This document shows, in pieces, positions 1 to 9,157 of a stretch of DNA of 64,000 bases. The position numbers were made by a program, and so were the translations under genes. The notes below the pieces were generated by a model, which did no database searches, was not told the DNA's origin, and saw only the letters and a list, made by a program, of their open reading frames with translations. Position 1 is the first letter of the stretch. Each line of letters begins with the position of its first letter. Source of the stretch: Symbiodinium natans. Lineage: Eukaryota > Sar > Dinophyceae > Suessiales > Symbiodiniaceae. The stretch spans positions 151,501 through 215,500 of the forward strand of contig CAJNDS010001846.1 in the NCBI GenBank assembly GCA_905221605.1, read 5' to 3'.

Positions 1-533
1 GAGCTTCGGAGTCTGTGATTACGGGCTTATGGGTATAGATCATGGGTAAAGGAGTACTTGGATCTAGGGGGAAGTGGGCTTAGGCTTATGATTTTAGAAG
101 CATTTTGTGGGCCTAAGGCAGCTATGCGGTCAGGGTTTAGGGCTTCGCTCATGGGCTTGAGCTTTGATTTGGGCTTAGGCGTGAGGATTTGTGGGCTTGG
201 GGTTTAAGATGTCGAGGGTTCATGGATTAAGTGGATGCGGGGCATGATATATGTACATGTCAAAAAATATATACAGATATACATATATATATGTATATAT
301 ATATATATATATTGGATTCATCAAGCCTAAGACAAAAGCTCGAGACCACTGCACTCCTGTCGGAAGTCATCCCGCCGATAGTCATCTTTCCTCAGACCGT
401 GTGTCTTGCGGCGCAAGTCTCTGACAGTGGGGCTTTGGGTTTTCCATGTAAACCCCAAACCCTAAACCCTAAACCCAAAACCAAAGCCCTAAACCCTAAA
501 CCCTAAACCCCAAGTCTCCAAGTGCAACAGAGC

Positions 534-725
534 CTCCGCCGCTGGTCCTCCCGGCGCGGCTCCTCTCGGCGCGCGAAGTCGCGGAAGTCCTCCCTGCGAA
601 AGTCGTTCCTTTGGAAGTCCTCCCTCCTCTCCTCGCGCCGGAAGTCCTCCCTCCGGTAGTCCTCCCTCCTCTCCTCGCGCCGATAGTCCTCCCTCCCGAA
701 GTCCTCCCTGCGGTAGTCCTCCCGC
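534..725 (-). CDS. Exon: Arg-Glu-Asp-rich repeat tail
   Basis: Minus-strand exon of 64 codons made of imperfect repeats such as REDYRREDFGREDYRREE and REERREDFQRNDFRRED. Acceptor AGCTCAG|GCG, donor AG|GCTCTG, with one base carried over from the preceding exon (831-948), which ends with two bases, so the frame is continuous. Alternating Arg and Asp/Glu with Tyr/Phe is typical of disordered tails of RNA-binding and splicing proteins. The other frames of this GC-rich stretch are also open but less ordered. Last exon of this chain visible in the window; no stop codon was found for it. Confidence 0.68.
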
Positions 726-737
726 CTGAGCTGCTGA

Positions 738-828
738 GTTCATAAGCCCCAAAAAAGGTGTACACTTTCAGTTCTATAAGGGGTTATAGTATCCCCAAAA
801 GTGTAAAGTGCACTCTTTCATTTGCTAA
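738..828. mobile_element. Short palindromic element, uninterrupted copy
   Basis: Imperfect palindrome running from gagttcataagcccc through ggtgtacactttcag to gtgtaaagtgcactc. A second copy at 6659-6786 matches it along its length but carries a block of CCCTAAA repeats in the centre. Lies in the intron between the exons at 831-948 and 534-725. Confidence 0.55.
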
Positions 829-830
829 GC

Positions 831-948
831 CGCCGGTAGTCCTCCCGGGCGCGGTCGTCCCGGCGCTCGCCGCGGGGCGCCCGATCGACATCCCGCAGCT
901 CCCACTGCTGCTCCGGCCGCCGGGCTTCCCGCGATTCTGGCGGCATGC
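831..948 (-). CDS. Exon: charged linker of the RED-rich tail
   Basis: 38 complete codons between acceptor CCGGCAG|GCA and donor CG|GCTTAG. Reads MPPESREARRPEQQWELRD and then GERRDDRAREDYRR, leading directly into the Arg-Glu-Asp repeats of 534-725. Two bases enter from 1073-1192 and two leave, in step with both neighbours. Composition (Arg, Glu, Asp, Pro, Gln) suggests a disordered RNA-binding or splicing-factor tail. Confidence 0.68.
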
Positions 949-965
949 CTGCCGGCTAAGTATGT

Positions 966-1068
966 AGGGTTTAGGGTTTAGGGTTTGGGGTTTGGGGTTT
1001 GGGGTTTGGGGTTTGGGGTTTGGGGTTTGGGGTTTGGGGTTTGGGGTTTGGGGTTTGGGGTTTTGGGG
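966..1068 (+). repeat. GGGGTTT array (telomere variant)
   Basis: About 14 heptamers in which TTTAGGG has become TTTGGGG, nearly uniform along the block. It separates the exons at 831-948 and 1073-1192. The ORFs reading LGFGVWG / NPKPQTP here are translations of the repeat. Confidence 0.9.
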
Positions 1069-1072
1069 TAGC

Positions 1073-1192
1073 TGTCGGGGGTTTTCCGGCTTGGGTCTCC
1101 TAAGAGGCTCCGCAGTGCCATGCTTATGGGGTCTGAGGAGGCACAAGACTGGAGAGTTTCAGCTGCATCTGTCGCTTGGAGCTCCGGCAACC
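1073..1192 (-). CDS. Exon: acidic/serine linker
   Basis: 39 codons (120 nt with split codons) between acceptor GCAGCAG|GGT and donor A|GCTACC. Reads LPELQATDAAETLQSCASSD then PISMALRSLLGDPSRKTPD. The split serine codon (A+GC) is completed by the exon at 831-948. No domain recognised; helix-prone first half, basic second half. Confidence 0.68.
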
Positions 1193-1301
1193 CTGCTGCA
1201 GCTAACCCACAACGCTAAACCCTTAAACTGCCAAACCCCTAAAGCCCTAAACCCCTAAAGCCCCCCCTTAAAAGCTTCAACACTGAAAAAGGGCCGGCGG
1301 C

Positions 1302-1335
1302 CTCGTCCATCTTCCCTGCGTCGCTCGGCCCTGAC
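1302..1335 (-). CDS. Microexon: VRAERRREDGR
   Basis: 34-nt exon after acceptor CTGCAG|GTC, ending G|GCCGCC. Eleven codons with the same Arg-Glu-Asp bias as 534-948; its last base completes a Gly codon with the first two bases of 1073-1192. Confidence 0.6.
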
Positions 1336-1547
1336 CTGCAGGAGGCGCTGCTTTCGAGTTTTCGGGCTTGAAGGGTTGAGGCTATAGGGTCCTGGGCTCT
1401 GATTTACCTACAGCTTTATGGGTTCGACCCGCTAAGTATAGGAGTAATGTGGCGGTACAGGTTACGGTTTAGGGTTTAGGGTTTAGGGCTTAGGGTTTAG
1501 CTTTAGGGTTTTACGGTTTAGGTTTTAGGGTTTAGGGATTAAGGTTT

Positions 1548-1619
1548 AGGAGGGATTATAGTACCCCCTATGATAAAATGCCTATTAAGGACTGCTTGTT
1601 TCAGGGGGAACATCCCAAT
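1548..1619. mobile_element. MITE family 2, right half
   Basis: Matches the right arm of the family seen whole at 7332-7451: gattatagtacccccta, then cctattaaggactgc and gggggaacatccca. The left terminal repeat is missing, probably replaced by the adjoining heptamers. Confidence 0.5.
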
Positions 1620-1887
1620 CTTGACAGGTTGGGAGAGGGGGGGGGGCACAAAAGCAAACTGGTTGGTGCCTTAGGCTCTACCCTAGAATCTGACCCTCAA
1701 ACATGCGGATCCCGAAGTCCTAAACCCATATCCGAGATGCAAAACTTAAACCCCCTAACCCCTGCGTCGCATGTCTAGAACCAGTCTGTAGCCTTCTTAG
1801 ACGTGGCTCTTCAAGCGACATGTGGCGAGCGAAGTGCAGCAACACCATCGGCAACACCAAGTCCTGAACCCTGAACCTTCAACCCGA

Positions 1888-1985
1888 AACCCTAAACTAA
1901 ACCCTAACCCTAAACCCTAAACCCTAAACCCAAACCCTAAACCCAAACCCTAAGCCAAACCCTTACCCTAAACCCTAAACCCAAG
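1888..1985 (-). repeat. CCCTAAA array
   Basis: About 13 slightly degenerate telomere-type heptamers, C-strand on top. Confidence 0.9.
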
Positions 1986-2399
1986 CCAGCTCTGGCTTGT
2001 GTGCTCCTGGCACAACCTTCGGCCCCCTGACCCCTAAACCCGAGAATTGGGGCAACTGCTAGGGTCTTCGAATTCCATGCTCAATAGGATGCCCGGCAAA
2101 GTTGCCATTTCCATATTTTCGTTTCAACAACGAGAGGGCTTCGGGATCAGTTGGAAAAAGGGGGGGGGGTCTATAAGGGGGTCTATTGGTCAAATATTAT
2201 CTCTGAAGGGTGAACCTGGCTCGAGCGCCCTATTCAAACACTGGGTGCGCATTGTGCGGCACATGAGTGTCACACCAGCACTACACTCCAGCATTTTTCA
2301 CTGCAAGTGCTACAAGACCAGCAGCCCCAAACACCCGAAGCCCGCAAAAGCCCTAAAACACCAAGATCACCAAAGCCCTAAGCCCCAAAAACTACCTTA

Positions 2400-2640
2400 A
2401 TCCCCAAACCCTGAACCCAAAACCTTAAAGCGTTAAACCCTGAATCCTGAACCCTAAACCTTACAACCTAAGCCCCTAAACTACCTTAATCCCTAAACCC
2501 TGAACCCTAAACCTTAAAACCTTGAACCCTGAACCCTGAACCCTAAACCTTACAACCTAAAGCCCCAAACCCTAAACCCTAAGCCCTAAGCCCTAAACCC
2601 TAAACCCTAAACTCTGGAACCCTGAACCCTGAAACAATCC
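2400..2640 (-). repeat. Degenerate CCCTAAA/CCCTGAA block
   Basis: Heptamers with frequent CCCTGAA, CCTTAAA and CCCCTAA variants. No gene seen within it. Confidence 0.75.
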
Positions 2641-2656
2641 CCGAGGCCCCCGAAGC

Positions 2657-2689
2657 CTCGCCGGCAGGGGGGCCACGCGGTCCGGGGTC
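2657..2689 (-). CDS. Microexon: DPGPRGPPAGE
   Basis: 33 nt in phase 0 at both ends: acceptor GGGGAG|GAC, donor GAG|GCTTCG. Joins upstream exon 4393-4427 to downstream 1302-1335 without a frame change. Gly/Pro-rich linker; short, so supported mainly by boundary and frame agreement. Confidence 0.48.
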
Positions 2690-2699
2690 CTCCCCGTGA

Positions 2700-2840
2700 A
2701 GCGAGGGTTTAAGGTTTAGAGTTTAAGGTTTAGGGTTTAGGGTTTGGGGTTTAGGGTCTAGGGTTCAGGGTTTAGGGCCTAGGGTCTAGGGTTTGGGGTT
2801 TAGGATTTAGGGTTTAGGGTTTAGGGTTTAGGGTTTAGGG
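2700..2840 (+). repeat. TTTAGGG block
   Basis: G-strand heptamers facing the C-strand block at 2400-2640 across the 2657-2689 microexon. Confidence 0.85.
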
Positions 2841-3040
2841 ATCCCGAAGCCCAAAAAGAATCCCAACCAAACCCGAAGCCGAGCATCGTTGGGGTTTTGG
2901 GGTTGTAGGGCTTGAACATGGTGAGCCGGCGCGGCGGGGAGAAGCCGGATCTCTACCCGGATCCACCCCGAGCATCAGGTCTTGATAAACCCTAAACTTT
3001 GGTTTGTTTCCCCTTTCTCCAAAAGTCCGTAACAGGAATA

Positions 3041-3099
3041 ATAATAGGGGGCACTACAATCCCTATGCATGACTGTTAGTACAAGGGGGAACAGCCCAA
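3041..3099. mobile_element. MITE family 2, fragment
   Basis: Carries ataggggg, caatccctatgcatgactg and acaagggggaacagccc, the right arm of the family. Truncated at the left. Confidence 0.45.
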
Positions 3100-3869
3100 G
3101 CTAAACCCTAGACCCTAAACCTTAAACCCTGAAACCTGTGTTTTGTGTCTTCTCGATAGTGCCTCTCACCGTCTAAGCGGTGGACCTCGATATTTGTCTC
3201 TGACCTGCTCTGCCAAAGGCCCCTAAACCCTAAACCCTGAAACTTTTGTTCCCTAAACCGCAAACCCTAAACCCCTTGTCCCCTAAATCTTAGGGTCTAG
3301 GGTCTAGGGTTTAGGGTTTAGGGTTTAGGATTTAGGGATTAGGGTGTAGGGTTTAGGGCTTAGGGTCTAGGATTTCCCAAAAACATTTAACATATTCGTC
3401 CTTGTATGGGTAATATAGATGTTGATATCATTTGTTTTTTTGGTGAGGGTTCTTAAGCAAATAGTACCTTTATGCTTGAAGGACTTGATACCGGCCGGCT
3501 CAGGCGCGGAAGAACCAGCACAAGAAAGCTGAAACCAAGATTCTGAAAGAAGCTTAGGTTGCAGGACTTCGAAAAGGTCGCCACCTACCCTAAACTACCC
3601 TAAACCCTAAACCAGCTAGTTCAGTTTAAAGGGTTGAAGGTTTGAAGAGCTTCAGGGCATTTTTGACTGAAGTTTCGGGCTAGGCTCACTACTCAGAGCT
3701 TCATGGCTATGGTTGGAAGATGCTGAAGGTATAGTCATAGCCGGTCCGAGCCCTAAACCCTGAACTCTGAAATTTGGTGTATTTCCTACCTTTTTGCTAC
3801 CCACCCTACACCCTCAACCCGAAACCATACTTGTAGCTACCCATGAAGCTTCAGGTGGGTTAGGGCTAG

Positions 3870-4010
3870 GGTTTTAGGTCTTAGGGCTCGGGGCTTAGGG
3901 TTTTAGGGCTTAGGGCCTAGGTTTTAGGGCTTAGGGCCTAGGTTTTAGGGCTTAGGGCCTAGGTTTTAGGGCTTAGGGTTTTAGGGCTTAGGGTTTAGGG
4001 TTTAGGGTAC
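3870..4010 (+). repeat. GGGCTTAGG/TTTTAGGGC block
   Basis: Higher-order repeat of about 21 bases (ttttagggcttagggccta), four times in tandem, built from telomere-like words. Confidence 0.75.
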
Positions 4011-4071
4011 CAAGCCACGTTTCTCGCGCAGGGCAAGCCACGTCTCGAATCAAGGAGTGTTGTCCACCGAC

Positions 4072-4335
4072 TCAATGGGCACTGCGACTGGAAGCAATCG
4101 CGTCTTCGACTCTAGATTTGTCATCGCACGTGGCCTCCAGGAAGACTAGGGTCTTTCCCTGCACCTTCTGCGTGTCCAACTTCACACTGTTGATGTGCTG
4201 CGCATCTGAATAGCGGAGTCGGCCATAGATGCACACCAAGAAGAAGCCAGCCGCTATCCGGTCCTTATCAGCAGCGTCAGCATTCATGACACGCTTTTCA
4301 AGCACGATAACCTGGGCGACAGTTAACGGATCCTG
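4072..4335 (-). pseudogene. Tyrosine-recombinase-like fragment
   Basis: Open frame of about 85 codons. The stretch FFLVCIYGRLRYSDAQHI resembles the box around the first catalytic arginine of tyrosine recombinases, as in DIRS or Crypton elements; it is preceded by LTVAQVIVLEKRV and followed by LDTQKVQGKTLVFLE. Only this part is present: the later catalytic His/Arg/Tyr boxes are not visible nearby. Probably a relic of a mobile element within an intron of the minus-strand gene (between 4393-4427 and 2657-2689). It could instead be an exon with acceptor GGCAG|CAG. Family assignment is by motif only. Confidence 0.5.
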
Positions 4336-4392
4336 CTGCCGCAGAGTTTTGGGCTCAGAGCTTAGGGTTTACAGCGAATGCAGGAAGCACTC

Positions 4393-4427
4393 CTGGTAGC
4401 GAGGTTTTTCGCCGCCTTTGCCGCGGC
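4393..4427 (-). CDS. Microexon: RGKGGEKPRYQ
   Basis: 35 nt, acceptor CGCCAG|GCC, donor CAG|GAGTGC (GA donor). Joins in frame to 2657-2689. The other frame of the same bases, from an AG six bases upstream, reads RQAAAKAAKNLATRS and would resemble a KH C-terminal helix; which one is used cannot be told. Confidence 0.42.
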
Positions 4428-4813
4428 CTGGCGCTGGGGGGACACAAGGCGCCGGGAGACTCTTGACCGTTCCCGGAGAGCCAACACCCCCAACTAAGGA
4501 AAGCATAAATCCCCGGACTGACCCCCAAGCAGCCTGAATTATGGGGGAACCGAGGGGGAGGTGGTAAAGAGGGGGGGTGTAAGGGCCATGGTGGGATCCC
4601 TAAACCCTAAACCCGAAACCCGAAACCCTAAAGGGTTCAGATAGACCCTGCCTGAGCAGGGGAATCACGTCTGGCGGCGGCAGTCAGTCGCTGCAGCTTT
4701 GGAAGCTTGAGAATGTGGGGTACCATAAAGGTGTGCAGCTCGGCGTTGTCATCCCGGTGCCATTTAATTAGCAGCAACGCCCCCCCCCCCCCACCGCCCC
4801 AACCCCCACCCCC

Positions 4814-4815
<2 letters not shown>

Positions 4816-4902
<87 letters not shown>
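4816..4902 (+). repeat. Poly-C tract (87 bases)
   Basis: Uninterrupted run of C, flanked by C-rich sequence from about 4780. The proline ORF over it is an artefact. Such a run is prone to assembly error. Confidence 0.95.
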
Positions 4903-4903
<1 letters not shown>

Positions 4904-5071
4904 CCCCCCAGGTTTAGGGTTTGGTGTTTAGGGTTGAGGGTTGAGGGTTGAGGGTTGACGGTTGAGGGTTTAGGGTTTAGGGTTTAGACCCCCCCCCCCC
5001 TAAACCCTAGCTAAACGAACCCTGAACTCTCTAGACTCCTCCGAAACTCCCCTAGACTTCTCCTGACTTCC

Positions 5072-5230
5072 CCTACTTGGAGGTTCGTGGTACTTGTTAA
5101 CCAATTATAACTGTACTGATAACTGTACTGATAACTGTACTTATAGCCACATTAGCGCACTTAAGGGGCTTATAAGTGGGTTAGAAGTACAGTTATAGTT
5201 AGTTACTAGGTACCGAACCTCCACCCTACT
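5072..5230. mobile_element. MITE family 1 copy a
   Basis: Left terminal repeat ctacttggaggttcgtggtac; right end ggtaccgaacctcca, diverged. Interior holds two-and-a-half copies of gataactgtact and the hallmark acttaaggggcttataagtg. Confidence 0.7.
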
Positions 5231-5472
5231 TTGGAGTAGACCCTGGAAAAAGTATATACTTGTTAGTTATAAGCTGTTGTAATCGGAACCCAGATTCAAC
5301 AAAACCCTAAACCCTAAACCCTTAACCCTAATCCCGACAAAACGGCAAACAGCGCCTGGTGGTGTGCGGCTTCGCGGGCGCTGGCCATAGTCCTGGCTCT
5401 CTACATTTGATGCGTCTTTTTGAGGGCTCGGTCTGTTCAGGGGTCCCCTATTTTCGTAAACCCCCATATGAT

Positions 5473-6218
5473 CATAGAATGTCCAACCCCTCCCCCTGAA
5501 CCCTCGCCCCCTGAACAGATAAGCTTGCTTATCTGTGTCACATCTTGAAATCCTTAACTAAGCTTAACTAGAACTAATTAACCCCAACTAAGCTTAAATA
5601 AAATAATTGGCAAAGCAAAGCAGTGGCCTTAATTAGGATTAATTAAGCCTAATTAAGCTTAAATAAAATTATTGAAAGCAAATAATGGCAAAGCAGTGGT
5701 AAAGTAGCGGCAAAGCAAGGACCGAAACATCGGTTCCGGAGAAAGCCCTAGCGGCCAGCCCACCCCGACCCCCGAACCCCACCCAAGCCCCACCGCCCGG
5801 CCCGAACCCCCCGGCAACCCCCCCTCAGTCCCTCAACACACCCTACCTGCGCGCACGCGCGCGCGCATCCCTGAAACGGGGGGGTGGTTACCGTAACTCG
5901 GCAGGGCCACGTTACGGTAACACCCTCCCTGTTTGAGCAGGTGCGTGGGGGCTCACGCGCATTCGCGCAGGTAGGGTGTTTTGGGGGACTGACGGGGGGG
6001 TTCGGGCCGGGCGGTGGGGCTTGGGTTCGGGGGTCGGGCTGGGCAGGCCGCTAGGGCTTTCTCCGGGACCGATGTTTCGGTCCTTGCTTTGCCGCTAATT
6101 ACTTTGCCACTGCTTTCTTAGTCACAGATTTCAAGATATCTTCAAGATGTGACACAGATAAGCAAGCTTATCTGTTTAGTAGGGGGGGGTTCAGGAGGGA
6201 GGGGTTGGACATTCTATG
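5473..6218. mobile_element. 746-bp foldback element with 7-bp target duplication
   Basis: Begins CATAGAATGTCCAACCCCTCC and ends with its reverse complement apart from small changes. The arms are inverted repeats of roughly 300 bases meeting at GTTACCGTAAC / GTTACGGTAAC near 5890-5925. Flanked by ATATGAT at 5466-5472 and 6219-6225. The left arm holds about 120 extra AT-rich bases (5560-5710, repeated taattaagcttaaataaaa). No coding capacity, so non-autonomous. Confidence 0.85.
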
Positions 6219-6235
6219 ATATGATCCTAAACCCT

Positions 6236-6322
6236 ACACCCTACACGCCCTACACGCCCTACACGCCCTACACGCCCTACACGCCCTACACGCCCTACAC
6301 GCCCTACACGCCCTACACGCCC
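6236..6322 (-). repeat. CCCTACACG nonamer array
   Basis: Nine nearly perfect copies of a 9-mer, a telomere heptamer variant with two inserted bases. Begins immediately right of the foldback element's target duplication. Confidence 0.9.
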
Positions 6323-6330
6323 TAAACCCT

Positions 6331-6356
6331 CAACCCTAAACCCCAAACCCCAAACC

Positions 6357-6388
<32 letters not shown>

Positions 6389-6460
6389 ACCCTAAACCCT
6401 AAACTAAACCCTAAACCCTAAACCCTAAACCCTAAACCCTAAACCGTAAACCCTAAACCC
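6331..6460 (-). repeat. CCCTAAA/CCCTCAA array
   Basis: About 18 heptamers with a short homogeneous CCCTCAA run inside. Confidence 0.9.
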
Positions 6461-6538
6461 ATCCTCTTGACAATCCTGTTGAGCAATGCCAAACTCGCCG
6501 GCCTTCTTCTTGTCTGCAGTGGCCGGCTGCGCACACAC
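6460..6538 (-). CDS. Probable exon, Lys-rich
   Basis: Acceptor GAAAG|GTG. Phase 0 reading VCAQPATADKKKAGEFGIAQ and on. Several GC/GA donors are possible, so the left end is approximate. No domain recognised. Confidence 0.42.
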
Positions 6539-6658
6539 CTTTCAGGGTTTAGGGTTTAGGGTTTAGGGTTTAGGGTTTAGGGTTTAGGGTGAGGCAGACA
6601 CCGATGGCACAGAGATACAGGGGCCAAGGGTTCACGGCTTTTGGGCCCCTTAGTTGCT

Positions 6659-6786
6659 GAGTTCATAAGCCCAAACAAGTGCACACCTTCAGTTCCATAG
6701 GGGAGTATAAACCCTAAAACCTAAACCCTAAACCCTAAACCCTAATATAGCATCTCCAAAGAGTGTAAAGTGTACTCATTCAGCTA
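6659..6786. mobile_element. Short palindromic element split by telomere heptamers
   Basis: Homologue of 738-828. Its centre is interrupted after ggagtata by about 38 bases of CCCTAAA-type repeats, ending taatata, after which the match resumes at gcatctccaaagagtgtaaagtg. TATA borders the insert on both sides. Confidence 0.65.
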
Positions 6787-6848
6787 CTATGGCTCAATGA
6801 GGGCCCTGGGTCTTCCTTCCAGGATGGCAAGGCTTCGGCCCTCAAAAC
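6785..6848 (-). CDS. Probable exon: VLRAEALPSWKEDPGPS
   Basis: Acceptor TTCAAG|GTT in phase 0, open to a TGA near 6778. Left boundary uncertain. No domain recognised. Confidence 0.38.
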
Positions 6849-6885
6849 CTTGAACCGGAAACACCAAACCGACCGCCTGGTGAGG

Positions 6886-7002
6886 ATTAGGGTTTAGGGT
6901 TTAGGGTTTAGGGTTTAGGGTTTAGGGTTTAGGGTTTAGGGTTTAGGGTTTAGGGTTTAGGGTTTAGGGTTTAGGGTTTTGGGTTTTGGGTTTTGGGTTT
7001 TG
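6886..7002 (+). repeat. TTTAGGG array
   Basis: About 13 perfect heptamers followed by four TTTTGGG variants. Confidence 0.92.
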
Positions 7003-7331
7003 GGCAACTCTGTAAGGCACCGTCCCCTTGGCTAAGGTTCCCTGGCATGCTGGGAGCCCAGTAGGAACCGGGTTTTTAGGGGGGTTTTAGGGGTTTTTTA
7101 GGGTTTTTAGGTGTTTTTTAGGGGGCGTTTTAGGGTTTTTAGGGGTTTTTAGGGTGTTTAGGGGCTTTAGAGGCTTTAGGGGCTTAGGGGCTTTAGGGGC
7201 TTTAGGGGCTTTAGGGGCCTAGGGGGTTTAAGGGCCTAAACCCTGAACCCTAAACCCATTTTGTGCCGGGAGCGTTTACACTACCGGCCTCTAACTTGCA
7301 CCTCAGTGTCCATTCTGTTAAAGAATTATGC

Positions 7332-7451
7332 TTGGGATGTTCCCACTTATACTAACAGTCCTTGATAGAGATTCGAATAGGGGGGGGGGGGGGGCGGGGG
7401 TACTCTAATCCCTATGAAGGACTATAGTTTGTATAAGGGGGAACATCCCAA
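7332..7451. mobile_element. MITE family 2, complete copy
   Basis: Terminal inverted repeats ttgggatgttcccacttata and tataagggggaacatccca. The centre holds a G-run of about 14. Sister copy at 7599-7705. Confidence 0.7.
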
Positions 7452-7510
7452 AACTATGCGTTCAACATGTTGCATCCTAGACCTTGACATCTTCGAGCTT
7501 AAGGTTCAAC

Positions 7511-7561
7511 ATTGCGGCGAAGCGCCCGAAGATCCTCGTTCCCCAACGAGCTCATCACCTC
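7511..7561 (-). CDS. Exon: EVMSSLGNEDLRALRRN
   Basis: 17 codons, acceptor TTCAG|GAG, donor AAT|GTTGAA, phase 0 both ends, in step with the upstream exon 7739-7807. Helical, charged; function unknown. Confidence 0.5.
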
Positions 7562-7598
7562 CTGAACCCCTAAACCCTTCAACCAGAAACCCCAAAGC

Positions 7599-7705
7599 TT
7601 GGGATGTTCCCCCTTATACTAACAGCCCTTAATGGGGATGATAGCACCCCCCCCCCTATTATTCATCCCTATTAAGGACTGCTAGTATAAGGAGGAACAT
7701 CTCAA
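7599..7705. mobile_element. MITE family 2, complete copy
   Basis: ttgggatgttcccccttata at the left and tataaggaggaacatctcaa at the right, as inverted repeats; C-run in the middle. Confidence 0.7.
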
Positions 7706-7738
7706 CCCAGACCCTACACCCACACCACCATCCATGGC

Positions 7739-7807
7739 CCTGGGTCCCCTCGCGCGGTCGCCCAGAAGATCGGACTGATCCAGCTTCTCGCGTGCCACGT
7801 CCATGTC
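7739..7807 (-). CDS. Exon: DMDVAREKLDQSDLLGDRAR
   Basis: 23 codons, acceptor CTCAG|GAC, donor AGG|GCCATG, phase 0 to 0. Amphipathic, charged sequence. No family recognised. Confidence 0.52.
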
Positions 7808-8033
7808 CTGAGGGGTTGACAAGAGGTTCACAGGGGCTTAAGGGCTCCGAATGGTTGAAGGGCTCCTTCGGGATTTTCAGGGGCTTATGGGGGGGGTTAT
7901 GATTAGGGGTTTTGGGTTTATAGACCAGGGGAACTCGGTACTATATTTCCCTCATAAACCAATAGGAACCCGGAATAATTTCCAGAGGGACCATCAGATC
8001 AACCCCATGCAGCCCCTCTGTAATCCGATATAC

Positions 8034-8075
8034 CTCTGTGAACTGCTCGGGAAGTTGTGCCTCGTCAGTGGTACC
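8034..8075 (-). CDS. Exon: GTTDEAQLPEQFTE, possible KH C-terminal piece
   Basis: Exactly 14 codons between AAG|GGT and GAG|GTATAT. KH fourth exons elsewhere also contribute 14 residues beginning at the conserved Gly. The frame stays open on both sides, continuing VYRITEGLHGVDLMVPLE, so a longer exon of about 150 bases is an alternative. Confidence 0.5.
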
Positions 8076-8735
8076 CTTGTGCCCCTTTCCACATAAAAAT
8101 TAGTATCATGAACTATAGTAGTATAAGTATATTATCTAATATGCGTAAATTTGACTAGTGTATAGCTAGTATGTTTAGTATATTTGTGTAGTTCACTTAG
8201 AAGCCCCGGGTACGGCAGGGTTCTTAAAAGCCTGAACTTGAGGGTTTTGGGGGGTTTGGGATTCGGTGTTGAAGGTTCACAATCCCTAACACCTACCTCC
8301 AAAACCCCGAACACTCAAAGCCCCACCGCGGCCACCCGTACTTAAACCCTAGATCCTAAAACCTCAAACGCCCCTACCCCCTCAAGCCCCGCAACCCTTC
8401 TACCACAGATCCCCCAAACCCCGAGCGAAGTTTATGGTATAGATGAGGGAAACTACCCGCCGAAAGCTGTCTTGGATACCCCCCACCCCTCAGAACCAAA
8501 CCAATGGTGTCCTCGCCTTACTACCCTCAACTCTTAATACAAGTTAAGGGCCCGTACATCGGAACCCTTCAAAGGATATTAAGAGCCCATGCAACTACCC
8601 TCAGATCAACCCTAGACCTAAACCCCTATTCCCCACACCCTGGCCTGACTTCCCTCACCCTTGAACCCTGAACTTGACCCAAAATCCGAAAACCACAAAA
8701 CCTGCCTCAAACACTGAACATGCACAGCGTGCAGG

Positions 8736-8940
8736 GTTTAGGGTTTGAGGGTTTGAGGTTTTGAGGGTTTGAGGGCTTGAGGGCTTGAGGGCTTTAGCGG
8801 TTTGAGGGTTTAGGGGTTTAGCGGTTTGAGGGTTTGAGGGTTTGAGGGCTTGAGGGCTTGAGGGCTTGAGGGCTTGAGGGCTTGAGGGTTTGAGGGCTTG
8901 AGGGGTTTAGGGGTTTAGGGGTTTGAGGGTTTAGGGGTGT
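8736..8940 (+). repeat. GGGTTTGA/GGGCTTGA octamer block
   Basis: About 22 eight-base units (TTTGAGGG and CTTGAGGG), a telomere-like variant with one extra base. Confidence 0.85.
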
Positions 8941-9085
8941 AAACCCTTAGGGGCTGAAGGGTTGTCAGGGTTTCAGGTTGACGTTGGTTGAAGGATTTAG
9001 GGTTTACGGGCTTCGGGGTGTAACGATGGTAGGGTTTCGGGGTGTGGGGGTTGAGGGGTTCAGGGTTTAGCGTGCCCAAGCCTTC

Positions 9086-9157
9086 TGGCTTCGGAACTGG
9101 ATGAAACAGAACGTGTCTTTTGCAGAGCTCCTCAGAACGTTCGAGAGGGGCGGCTTT
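9086..9157 (-). CDS. Probable exon: KAAPLERSEELCKRHVLFHP
   Basis: 24 codons, acceptor TAGCCAG|AAA, GA donor CCA|GAAGGC. The plus strand is open too (WLRNWMKQNVSFAELLRTF), so the strand is not certain; the minus reading fits its neighbours. Confidence 0.42.

Noticed and set aside
784-1258. ORFs of repeated NPKPQTP / LGFGVWG and similar
   Set aside because: They are direct translations of telomere-like heptamers, which are open in several frames.
1780-1865. Minus frame VLLHFARHMSLEEPRLRRLQ
   Set aside because: No acceptor/donor pair in the right phase between 2657-2689 and 1302-1335.
3500-3560. Plus-strand frame ARKNQHKKAETKILKEA with stop
   Set aside because: Plausible acceptor CTCAG|GCG but isolated, only 17 codons, and on the strand opposite to all neighbours.
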